Shown piece by piece: positions 1 to 5,948 of a DNA stretch of 8,224 bases (position 1 is the stretch's first letter; each line of letters begins with the position of its first letter). This DNA is from Actinomycetota bacterium. Lineage in GTDB: Bacteria > Actinomycetota > Thermoleophilia > Solirubrobacterales > Solirubrobacteraceae. The DNA lies in the NCBI GenBank assembly GCA_009699565.1, contig WLNX01000073.1, forward strand, positions 1 to 8,224. The letters run 5' to 3'. Made by a program: the position numbers and the translations under genes. The notes under the pieces are model-generated. The model saw only the letters and a list, made by a program, of their open reading frames with translations. It was not told the origin of the DNA and did no database searches.

Positions 1-1
1 G

Positions 2-2002
2 AAACACGTAACCAGGCGCGTTCTGAGGGGCTCGACCGCGACCGATTGGTCGGTAGTTCGTTGGATTGGGCCGCTGCGCACGACGATCGTCGCGACGGCG
101 GCTGTGTCGATCGGAATCGCGATCTACGGGCCGACGGGCGCCTTTCCCTTTGCGGTCGGCTCTCTATTCGTCGGCCTCGCTGACCAACGCGGGGATTTCG
201 ACGAGCGGGTTCGCGGCTTGGTCGTAGCCGGGGTGCTCGTCACCGTCGCAACCTTCATCGGAGTGAGCGTTTCGGGCAGCTTCCTGGCGCACATCGTGGT
301 GGCAGGTATCTTCGCTGCCTTCTGCGGCTACATCGGACTGGCTGGCCCGCGCGCGGCTTTGGCTGGGGTGGTTGCGCTGGTCGCCTTCACGGCCTTTTCG
401 GGAACGCCCGAGCCGCTGAGTGCTGTCCTGCCTACAACACTGAAAGTTCTCGTCAGTGCTGTTGTGATGGCAACGGTCATCGCCGCCCCAATGCTGGCTG
501 GCAGGCTTGGTGGTCTTAGAACCGACGTTGTCGTCACTCTTCGAGCCCAAGCGTTCGCTCTGCGCGGCCTGATCGGCGGCATCGATGGGACCAACGTCGC
601 CAGCAAGCTGGTCGCGGCCCGCAGCCGCGTTGCGGCCAGCGGCTGCTACGGCCAGACGCTCGAGTGGTTTGAGCAGATGCTCAGCGATACCGAAGCTATG
701 CGCTTTGGCTTCTTCGCGCTTCATGGCGCTCTCGACGAGAGGGATCGTGCGCAGCAAGAACGCGTTGAGCAATTCAAGCTGGCTGCCGGTGAGCTTCTCA
801 TGACGCTTGCCTCAGCGCTCGAGATCCCGGCCTCCCGCCGCCGGATTGGCCCAGCGTTGGGTGCCTTCAACGCTGCCGCCGGAGCTTGTGGGGAGGGGCT
901 AGGGCCGCGCAGCGCCGTGGCGCTGGCGCGGATCAAAATTGCCGCCCACAGCCTCAGCCAGTCGGTCTCCGGACGGTGGCCAATAGGTCGCCACTGTCAA
1001 TTCTCAAGGCGCCTTCGCGCGCCGATCGAGCCGATTTCCAAATTGCTCCACAGGCGCGACCCGGGCTCAGTCTTCACGCGCCACGCGATCCGCGTCTCGG
1101 GGTTGATCGTGCTGGCCACGGGGATCGCTCAGCTTGATCCCTTGGACCACTCGTTTTGGATTCCGCTGACCGTTGCATGGATTACAAAGCCCGACTTCGC
1201 GGGTACGACAATGCGCGTAGCTCAGAGGGTTCTCGGCACCGCGATCGGCGTGATCGCGTCGGTTCTGTTGGTGGACTTGATCGGTTCAACTGTTCCGCTC
1301 GAGGTAGTGATGTTTGCGGCCGGCGCGATGATCACTGTCGCCTTCCTCGCTGCCAACTACACGGTCTGCACAGTGGGCGTCACGATCTGGCTGATGGCGT
1401 TGCTTGACATCGGTTCAGCGCCAACCGGCGCCCGAGTGCTGCAAACGCTTGCTGCCGGCCTGCTCGTCATGGCTGCCAGCAGAATCTGGCCAACACGGAC
1501 CTCCAGCCAGGCTGCTGCAGGGCTCGCCGATTTGGCTACCGCGCTGCGCAATTACTGCACTTCGATCATGGGCGTCGACCGCACTGAGCGCACGGAAACG
1601 CGAGCGATGATGCTGGCAGCCAGCCTGAAGGCAACCACCGTGGTCGAGGAGTCCGGTCACGAACCGGGCAGGCACCTGATTCATTACGACTACGCATTGC
1701 AGATCGACGAGGACCTGCGAGCCGCAACGGCGATCGCGGCCTCGTTTGACGAGCTTGACGAGAGCGGACAAGGCCTGCAGCTGGCGTCGCCCCGCAGCGA
1801 GATCACCGAGAGTTCACTAAGCAGCCTCGATCATCTTGCAGTCCGGCTGCGCGCAGTTCAGGAGAGCGGCGTCGTAACGCTTGGCGACGGACACGGGCAC
1901 CAAACCACGACCCCCTTCGAGCGCCTAGTAAGCGAGGCCGATCGGCAGCTCGATGAGCTCGCGGTCTACCGGCAGCGCGTCAGCGTCGCCGCTCGCAACT
2001 GA
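2..2002 (+). CDS. FUSC-family integral membrane protein (5' end outside window)
   Basis: Probable inner-membrane protein of the fusaric-acid-resistance-like (FUSC/YccS) superfamily, whose members are thought to export aromatic acids or other small molecules; the substrate here is unknown. Numbered from the GTG at 104, about five hydrophobic segments fill residues 1-133. A mostly soluble helical region spans about 135-325, a second membrane block runs from 327 to about 455, and a cytoplasmic tail follows to 632. The second block carries the FUSC_2 signature: a HAIR start at 327, FWIPLT at 351-356, KPDFAGT at 362-368 and QRVLGT at 374-379. The frame stays open to the left edge and has no ATG, GTG or TTG between 2 and 104. 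The upstream codons encode the start of the first membrane helix (PLRTTIVATAAV), so the gene is 5'-partial and 104 is not the true start. Sampled base composition is lower in GC than holB. Family call fairly sure, substrate unknown. Confidence 0.8.
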   Translation, partial: KHVTRRVLRGSTATDWSVVRWIGPLRTTIVATAAVSIGIAIYGPTGAFPFAVGSLFVGLADQRGDFDERVRGLVVAGVLVTVATFIGVSVSGSFLAHIVVAGIFAAFCGYIGLAGPRAALAGVVALVAFTAFSGTPEPLSAVLPTTLKVLVSAVVMATVIAAPMLAGRLGGLRTDVVVTLRAQAFALRGLIGGIDGTNVASKLVAARSRVAASGCYGQTLEWFEQMLSDTEAMRFGFFALHGALDERDRAQQERVEQFKLAAGELLMTLASALEIPASRRRIGPALGAFNAAAGACGEGLGPRSAVALARIKIAAHSLSQSVSGRWPIGRHCQFSRRLRAPIEPISKLLHRRDPGSVFTRHAIRVSGLIVLATGIAQLDPLDHSFWIPLTVAWITKPDFAGTTMRVAQRVLGTAIGVIASVLLVDLIGSTVPLEVVMFAAGAMITVAFLAANYTVCTVGVTIWLMALLDIGSAPTGARVLQTLAAGLLVMAASRIWPTRTSSQAAAGLADLATALRNYCTSIMGVDRTERTETRAMMLAASLKATTVVEESGHEPGRHLIHYDYALQIDEDLRAATAIAASFDELDESGQGLQLASPRSEITESSLSSLDHLAVRLRAVQESGVVTLGDGHGHQTTTPFERLVSEADRQLDELAVYRQRVSVAARN

Positions 2003-2105
2003 GCGCCTCGCTGCGGGGTGCTTCTAGCTCGCAGAATGAGTCGTCGTCAGTAGCGAGCCAAAGGGCGGAGCGATAGCGTGAGAACCAAGAGAATCGGGGC
2101 CGCTG

Positions 2106-2864
2106 CTAGCCAAACCGGTTGGCGCGGTAGGTCTCCGCTGCCCACTGGCCGCCCGGCATCGAAGTGATGCGCTCCGCGAACGGTTGAAGCGAGTCAGGCA
2201 AAGCCGGGAGCTTGGCTGGCATCGCATCCAGGCAGACGAGCGGGGCAAGAAATGACGCTGCCGTCAGGTCGGCAACGCTGAATCGGTCGCCAACGAGGAA
2301 CTCTCTGTCCTCCGTCATCGCTTCGATCCGCTCTACCTGGGCGAGGACGATTCGCTCGGGCCAGTCGTCTGATTGGGGCGGCACGTCGAAGTTCTTCCGC
2401 ATCAGCGGCGCCATCGCCGGTTGCACCAGCCTCAACATTCGTTCGCGCCCGGCCCCGCCCCCTACAGCGAGGAGCTTCGCCGACAGGTCTGGATTCACAA
2501 GCAGGTGCTGGTAGACGAGGCTGCGAACGGCGGGGGCGAGGATCGTGTCGAACTGCTGCTGGAGTTCCAGCGCGCGGTCACAGTCCGCCGGATCTTCCGG
2601 AAGCAGCGGCCGCGCCGGCCAGCGCTGATCAAGCGCCGCGATTATCTCGCTCGAGTCGGCAAGAACCTCGTCGCCGATCTGAAGGATCGGGAAGGTCTCA
2701 GTGCCGGCAAGCCGTTTTGCGACTGCTACGTGCACTGCAGGCATCGTCGCCCGGCGGGTGTGGGGAATTCGCTTCCAGTCGAGCGCCCACCGCGCCTTCT
2801 CGTTGTAATGAGACATCGCGAGATGCCAGAGCACAGGACGTGGGCTGTTCTCGCCGTTGTCCAT
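2106..2864 (-). CDS. Glutathione S-transferase-fold protein
   Basis: A 252-residue cytosolic protein with the two-domain GST layout. The N-terminal thioredoxin-like half (about 10-90) has an active-site helix start SHYNEKARWAL at 18-28, the cis-proline segment TFPIL at 57-61 and the gamma-glutamyl-binding DSSEII at 70-75. The all-helical C-terminal half contains GDRFSVADL, the usual N-capping/hydrophobic-staple motif. GSTs conjugate or reduce electrophiles with glutathione. Most actinobacteria use mycothiol instead, so the thiol partner is uncertain. The frame extends 25 codons further upstream, but those codons read through the tRNA-Thr gene (giving a VPGSNPG-type peptide), so I place the start at the ATG at 2864, just 17 nt after the tRNA. 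No Shine-Dalgarno is visible; TAGCTT lies 7 nt before the ATG, suggesting a leaderless message. It converges on the FUSC gene with a 103-bp gap. Confidence 0.85.
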   Translation of the reverse strand: MDNGENSPRPVLWHLAMSHYNEKARWALDWKRIPHTRRATMPAVHVAVAKRLAGTETFPILQIGDEVLADSSEIIAALDQRWPARPLLPEDPADCDRALELQQQFDTILAPAVRSLVYQHLLVNPDLSAKLLAVGGGAGRERMLRLVQPAMAPLMRKNFDVPPQSDDWPERIVLAQVERIEAMTEDREFLVGDRFSVADLTAASFLAPLVCLDAMPAKLPALPDSLQPFAERITSMPGGQWAAETYRANRFG

Positions 2865-2871
2865 CGAGGGG

Positions 2872-2877
2872 AAGCTA
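2872..2877 (-). promoter_or_regulatory. Candidate -10 element of the GST-like gene
   Basis: On the minus strand this reads TAGCTT, matching the actinobacterial TANNNT -10 pattern, and it ends 7 nt before the ATG at 2864. That spacing would start the transcript at or next to the start codon. No clear -35 hexamer is present; its place would fall inside the T arm of tRNA-Thr. The gene could instead be read through from the tRNA, since no terminator separates them. Confidence 0.4.
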
Positions 2878-2881
2878 CTGA

Positions 2882-2954
2882 AGCCGACGCCCGGATTCGA
2901 ACCGGGGACCCCTTCATTACGAGTGAAGTGCTCTACCAACTGAGCTACGTCGGC
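2882..2954 (-). tRNA. tRNA-Thr (anticodon CGU)
   Basis: The minus strand folds into a complete cloverleaf. The acceptor stem GCCGACG pairs fully with CGTCGGC, and the D arm has the usual GCTCAGTTGGTAGAGC form. The anticodon stem CTTCA/TGAAG closes the loop CTCGTAA, placing CGT at positions 34-36. A five-base variable region is followed by the T stem CCCGG/CCGGG with loop TTCGAAT. Anticodon CGU reads the threonine codon ACG, which is common in GC-rich genomes. The discriminator base would be U and CCA is not encoded, so it must be added after transcription. It lies between the CxxC gene and the GST-like gene on the same strand. No terminator is seen on its 3' side. A TATCCT hexamer (minus strand, 3009-3004) could be its -10, but a well-spaced -35 is missing. 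Confidence 0.96.
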
Positions 2955-2969
2955 TAGGACCGACTCGTT

Positions 2970-2985
2970 GTGCTGGCGAGAGCAC
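2970..2985 (-). repeat. Short hairpin upstream of tRNA-Thr
   Basis: GTGCT and AGCAC form a 5-bp inverted repeat around a 6-base loop, 15 bp upstream of the tRNA on its coding strand and 50 bp after the stop codon of the CxxC gene. There is no U-tract, so it is at most a weak terminator or a processing structure in a joint transcript. Confidence 0.25.
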
Positions 2986-3035
2986 CCCGAGCCGGAACGG
3001 ACGAGGATACCGGGCGGCGGCTGCGCGGTGCGATC

Positions 3036-3443
3036 TCAACCCTGCGCTGCGAAACGCAGCCCGCGGGCTTCTGCTGCGGAGATGATGGCGCCGGCGAGCG
3101 CCGTCGGCTCGGCGCGGCAGGCCTCAAGCTGTTCCGCGCTCAGCAGCAGCTCAAAACCGCCGCCGCCGACCGAAGCGACCACGCACGGCGTCTGCTCGCC
3201 GCTCGCCGCCTCCACTTCGGGCGAGCGCTCGTCCAGGTGGACCGCCTCGAACGGCACCGGCAGCTCGCCGCTGACCCTCTTCCACTCTTCCTTCTCGCGG
3301 AAGGTTCCGTGCGTGATTTCGCAGAGCGCGCAGTGAGCGCGTCCGATCCGCGCTCCCAGCCAGTAGCGCAGCTCCCCCGAGAGCGTTCCGTCGGCGTTGT
3401 AGACGCCAACCAGTGAATCGATCTCCAATTGTTCGGTCGACAT
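3036..3443 (-). CDS. Conserved-looking small protein with an HCALCxxTH (CxxC) motif, function unknown
   Basis: I do not recognise a named family. The 135-residue product has no signal peptide or membrane segment, so it is probably cytosolic. It begins with LVGVYNADGTLSGELRYWLG (11-30), then RAHCALCEITHG at 35-46, where Cys38, Cys41, His37 and His45 cluster as they would in a metal site or redox-active pair. The middle (FEAVHLDERSPEV) and a glycine-rich strand GGGGFELLLSAEQLEA follow, with an alanine-rich helix at the end. Further cysteines are at 87 and 109. The ATG at 3443 is preferred over an in-frame start 32 codons upstream, because the extra residues look like non-coding sequence, would run into the divergent PHP gene, and GGTGG lies about 4 nt before the ATG. 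CATAAT sits 9 nt upstream as a possible -10. Its start is 53 bp from the divergent PHP gene. Confidence 0.78.
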   Translation of the reverse strand: MSTEQLEIDSLVGVYNADGTLSGELRYWLGARIGRAHCALCEITHGTFREKEEWKRVSGELPVPFEAVHLDERSPEVEAASGEQTPCVVASVGGGGFELLLSAEQLEACRAEPTALAGAIISAAEARGLRFAAQG

Positions 3444-3452
3444 CCGGCCACC

Positions 3453-3458
3453 ATTATG
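3453..3458 (-). promoter_or_regulatory. Candidate -10 element of the CxxC-protein gene
   Basis: The minus strand reads CATAAT, one base from the TATAAT consensus, 9 nt before the ATG at 3443. Transcription would begin only 2-3 nt before the ATG, so the GGTGG between them would not act as a ribosome site if this promoter is used. No -35 is obvious. Confidence 0.35.
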
Positions 3459-3484
3459 GAGGCTCGCCCCGGCAGGCCGTGCCG

Positions 3485-3490
3485 TAGGCT
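3485..3490 (+). promoter_or_regulatory. Candidate -10 element of the PHP gene (leaderless)
   Basis: TAGGCT fits TANNNT and ends 6 nt before the GTG at 3497, so the transcript would start at the GTG itself. The TAGG part could alternatively be read as a weak Shine-Dalgarno at 8 nt spacing. No -35 match is visible. Confidence 0.4.
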
Positions 3491-3496
3491 GGACTG

Positions 3497-4369
3497 GTGT
3501 CCGCACCGACCTTTGACCTTCAGTCCCACTCGACTGCATCTGACGGCGTTCTTGAACCGGCGGCCGTGGTTGCCGCCGCGCACCAGGCCGGCGTTGAACT
3601 GCTGGCGCTAAGCGACCACGACACCGTTGACGGGCTTGACGAAGCGTTCGCGGCGGCCGAGGCGACCGGCGGCGCGCTGAAGCTGGTCAGCGCGGTTGAG
3701 ATCTCCTCGCTGGATCTGGGCGGCAAGGACCTCCACATCCTCGGCTACGGAATCGACCACAGCGACCCGCTGCTGCTGGCGCGCCTGAAGCTCTGGCGCG
3801 AGGACCGCTGGACTCGCGGCGAGCGGATGGCCGACGCGATGCGAGAGAACGGCTGGGAGGTGGAGCTGCCGCCGCGCGGCGAGAAGCCGCTCGGCCGCCC
3901 GCACATCGCCGCCGCGATCTTCGATCACCCTGCCAACGCAGAACGCGCCGCCGCCGAAGGGCTCGCCAACCCGACCGAGCTGCTCGTTGCCTACCTGATC
4001 CCCGGCAAGCCCGGCTACCGCGACCGCACCGCGCCGACCGTCGGCCAGGCCGTCGAGGCGATTCACGAAGCCGGCGGCAAGGCGATCTGGGCGCACCCGT
4101 ACTGGGACTTCAACGAGGCCGATAAGCATGAGGCGGCCCGTGACGCGCTAGAGCGCTTCGCCGCCCTTGGCGGCGACGGAGTGGAGGCCTTCTATACGAG
4201 CTTCGATGAGGACCAGACGCGCCGCCTTGTCGAGCTTGCGGCCGGGCTCGACATGCTGACGACCGGTTCCGCCGATTTCCACGGCGCCGAGAACCCGAAC
4301 TTCTCAAGCTTTCGCAACTTCAGCCTGTACGGCCTAGAGCCAAACCTCGGGCCGATCGACATTCGCTAG
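3497..4369 (+). CDS. PHP-domain phosphoesterase (nucleoside 3',5'-bisphosphate phosphatase / RNase AM-like)
   Basis: A 290-residue cytosolic metal-dependent phosphoesterase of the YciV/TrpH type, whose members hydrolyse 3',5'-nucleoside bisphosphates or trim 5' ends of short RNAs. PHP motifs in order: DLQSHSTASDG at 7-17, SDHDTVDG at 39-46, VSAVEIS with Glu69, DLHILGYG with His80, GRPHIA with His136, WAHPYWD with His200, and GSADFHG with Asp260 and His262. The length is normal for the family. The first motif is usually D-x-H-x-H, but residue 9 is Gln, so one metal ligand is altered; the rest of the site is intact. The GTG at 3497 is the natural start because the PHP fold begins within seven residues of it. 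The gene is divergent from the CxxC-protein gene and is followed by the flavin oxidase after 42 bp. Exact substrate not determinable. Confidence 0.9.
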   Translation: MSAPTFDLQSHSTASDGVLEPAAVVAAAHQAGVELLALSDHDTVDGLDEAFAAAEATGGALKLVSAVEISSLDLGGKDLHILGYGIDHSDPLLLARLKLWREDRWTRGERMADAMRENGWEVELPPRGEKPLGRPHIAAAIFDHPANAERAAAEGLANPTELLVAYLIPGKPGYRDRTAPTVGQAVEAIHEAGGKAIWAHPYWDFNEADKHEAARDALERFAALGGDGVEAFYTSFDEDQTRRLVELAAGLDMLTTGSADFHGAENPNFSSFRNFSLYGLEPNLGPIDIR

Positions 4370-4371
4370 AA

Positions 4372-4381
4372 GCAGCGCTGC
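4372..4381. repeat. Perfect 10-bp palindrome after the PHP stop codon
   Basis: GCAGCGCTGC is its own reverse complement and begins 3 nt after the PHP stop, in the 42-bp gap before the flavin oxidase. A second short palindrome, CGGCGCCG, follows at 4386-4393. They are too short and lack a T-tract to be a confident terminator, and could be a chance GC-rich palindrome or part of an operator. Confidence 0.2.
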
Positions 4382-4398
4382 CGCCCGGCGCCGTGGAG

Positions 4399-4404
4399 TA
4401 GGTT
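4399..4404 (+). promoter_or_regulatory. Candidate -10 element of the flavin oxidase-uppP operon
   Basis: TAGGTT fits TANNNT and ends 7 nt before the ATG at 4412, the same leaderless geometry as at other starts in the window. GGAG at 4395-4398 is 13 nt from the ATG, too far for a good ribosome site, though TAGG could act weakly. No -35 match is seen. Confidence 0.4.
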
Positions 4405-4411
4405 TGATCAG

Positions 4412-5938
4412 ATGGATCGCAAGCCACGGACGCGAAGGGAAGTTCTGCGCGCGGCGGGTGTATTGACCGGCGGCGCGGCGCTGGCGCAGCTTGGTGTTCC
4501 GGCAATCGGCACCGCCCGCTCGGCGATCACGCTCGCCTCGCTGGAGCGGCGCCTCGGCGGAACGCTGATCGAGCCCGGCGACGCGACCTACGGTTCGGCG
4601 GCGGCGCTTTGGAACACGAGGCTCTCGATCAACCCCCGCGCGATCGCCTTCTGCCAAAGCGTCAGTGACGTGCGTGAGGTCATCCGCTTTGCCCGCGAGC
4701 GCGGCTGGCCGATCTCTGCGCGCAGCGGCCGTCATTCGTTCGAGGGGTACAGCAACGCCAGCGGCATCGTTTGCGACGTCTCGCAGATGAACGGCGTCCG
4801 CTTTGACCGCGCCCACGGGACCGTCACGGTCGGGCCCGGCAACAACGTGCTCAGCATCTTCAACAACGTCATCCTTGGCGCCGGGCGGGGGATCCTCAAC
4901 GGCTCCTGCCCCACGGTCGGCATCGCCGGCCTTGCGCTGGGCGGCGGCCTCAGCCGCGGCCTTCGCCAGCACGGCACGCTGGTTGACGACATGCTCGAGG
5001 CCAGCGTGGTGCTGCCCGACGGCCGCTATGTGCGCGCCTCGGCCAAGCATCGCCCAGAGCTTTTCTGGGCGCTGCGCGGAGGCGGCGGCGGCAACTTCGG
5101 CGTCGTCACATCGTTCACCTTCCGCACCCACTCCACGCCCGACCCGTTCGTCTTCGGGATGACATTCGACTGGAGCAAGGCGGCCGAGATGTACGCCGCC
5201 TGGCAGACGCTCGCTCCGGCGGCGCCGCAGACGCTGGCCAGCTGCTCGCTGAGGATGACCCGCACGCCGCCAACCTCCGGCAACGGCCCCTACGTGCTCA
5301 AAGCCTCGATTGGCGGCCTCTGGAACGGAACGCAGGCCGAGCTTGAGGATCTGCTGGCGCCGCTGACAGCACTCGGCCCGGCCTCGTCATCGATCGAGAA
5401 GACGACCTATGCCGAGGCCTGGCACCCCGACGGCTGCACGATCGGCCCGGGCGGCTCGCTGACCTGCAAACCAGCGGTCCTCTACCCGAACTACCAGCGC
5501 TCCGACTTCTTCACCGAGCCGATGCCGGCCGCCGGGATCGACGAGCTGATCGCCCAGGTCGAGAACTGGCCGGGAGGCCCCGGGTCGGATGAGGGCGGGG
5601 TCCAGATTGAGGCACTAGGGCCCGGCAGCAAGTCAAACGCGGTCGCTCCGGGTGCAACCGCGTTCGTCCACCGCAGCACGCTCTACCACACCGTCTACCT
5701 CAACTTCTGGGGCGAGCCCGCTTCGGAGGCTGCCAACGTCGCCTGGGCGGACGACATTTACGCGGCGATGCGGCCATACGCGTCCGGGCAGGCCTACCAG
5801 AACTACATCGACGCCGGTTTGGAGTCGTGGCGCAGCGCGTATTACGGCAGCAACTGGAAGCGTTTGCAGCGGGTTAAGCGCGCCTACGACCCGCAGAATC
5901 TGCTGAGCTTCGCGCAGGGCATCACACCCGGCAGATAA
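4412..5938 (+). CDS. Tat-exported FAD-dependent oxidase, berberine-bridge-enzyme type
   Basis: A 508-residue flavoprotein oxidase of the PCMH/BBE class; relatives oxidise sugars, alcohols, alkaloids or antibiotic intermediates with O2. The N-terminus is a twin-arginine signal, TRREVLRAAG with Arg8-Arg9, followed by a hydrophobic stretch to about residue 35, so export across the membrane is expected. The FAD-binding domain follows: SRSGRHSFEGYS-like segment with His108, the usual 8-alpha-histidyl attachment residue, and GSCPTVGIAGLALGGG with Cys166, the 6-S-cysteinyl residue of bicovalent members. The substrate domain spans about 240-460, and the C-terminal BBE segment YYGSNWKRLQRVKRAYDPQNLLSF is near 476-499. 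Length is typical. The gene starts at an ATG with a leaderless-type -10 and ends 10 nt before uppP, so the two are probably co-transcribed. Substrate unknown; class assignment is firm. Confidence 0.9.
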   Translation: MDRKPRTRREVLRAAGVLTGGAALAQLGVPAIGTARSAITLASLERRLGGTLIEPGDATYGSAAALWNTRLSINPRAIAFCQSVSDVREVIRFARERGWPISARSGRHSFEGYSNASGIVCDVSQMNGVRFDRAHGTVTVGPGNNVLSIFNNVILGAGRGILNGSCPTVGIAGLALGGGLSRGLRQHGTLVDDMLEASVVLPDGRYVRASAKHRPELFWALRGGGGGNFGVVTSFTFRTHSTPDPFVFGMTFDWSKAAEMYAAWQTLAPAAPQTLASCSLRMTRTPPTSGNGPYVLKASIGGLWNGTQAELEDLLAPLTALGPASSSIEKTTYAEAWHPDGCTIGPGGSLTCKPAVLYPNYQRSDFFTEPMPAAGIDELIAQVENWPGGPGSDEGGVQIEALGPGSKSNAVAPGATAFVHRSTLYHTVYLNFWGEPASEAANVAWADDIYAAMRPYASGQAYQNYIDAGLESWRSAYYGSNWKRLQRVKRAYDPQNLLSFAQGITPGR

Positions 5939-5940
5939 GG
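5936..5940 (+). promoter_or_regulatory. Ribosome binding site of uppP overlapping the upstream stop codon
   Basis: TAAGG contains the stop codon of the flavin oxidase and provides AAGG 8 nt before the GTG at 5949. It supports that GTG as the uppP start and translation of uppP from an operon transcript, in contrast to the leaderless look of the first genes. Confidence 0.5.
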
Positions 5941-5948
5941 TTCCCCCG

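Noticed and set aside
164..772. Minus-strand open frame of 202 codons within the FUSC gene
   Set aside because: Hydrophilic shadow of a membrane-protein frame; no motif or start signal.
2027..2058. Inverted repeat GCTCGC / GCGAGC in the gap between the FUSC and GST-like genes, as a terminator
   Set aside because: Only 6 bp with a 20-base loop and no T-tract on either strand, so not a convincing intrinsic terminator.
2373..2957. Plus-strand open frame of 194 codons opposite the GST-like gene and tRNA
   Set aside because: Its C-terminus is the translated complement of tRNA-Thr, and the rest is antisense to a protein with clear GST motifs.
3004..3039. TTGAGA and TATCCT on the minus strand as a -35/-10 promoter for tRNA-Thr
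   Set aside because: The hexamers look good singly, but the spacing is about 24 bp, far from 16-18, so the pair was not annotated.
3444..3539. 32-codon upstream extension of the CxxC protein
   Set aside because: It would overlap the divergent PHP gene start, is compositionally random, and the downstream ATG has better start signals.
4334..5131. Minus-strand open frame of 265 codons inside the flavin oxidase
   Set aside because: Low-complexity Ala/Arg/Asp-rich shadow of GC-rich codons; the plus strand carries unmistakable FAD-binding motifs.
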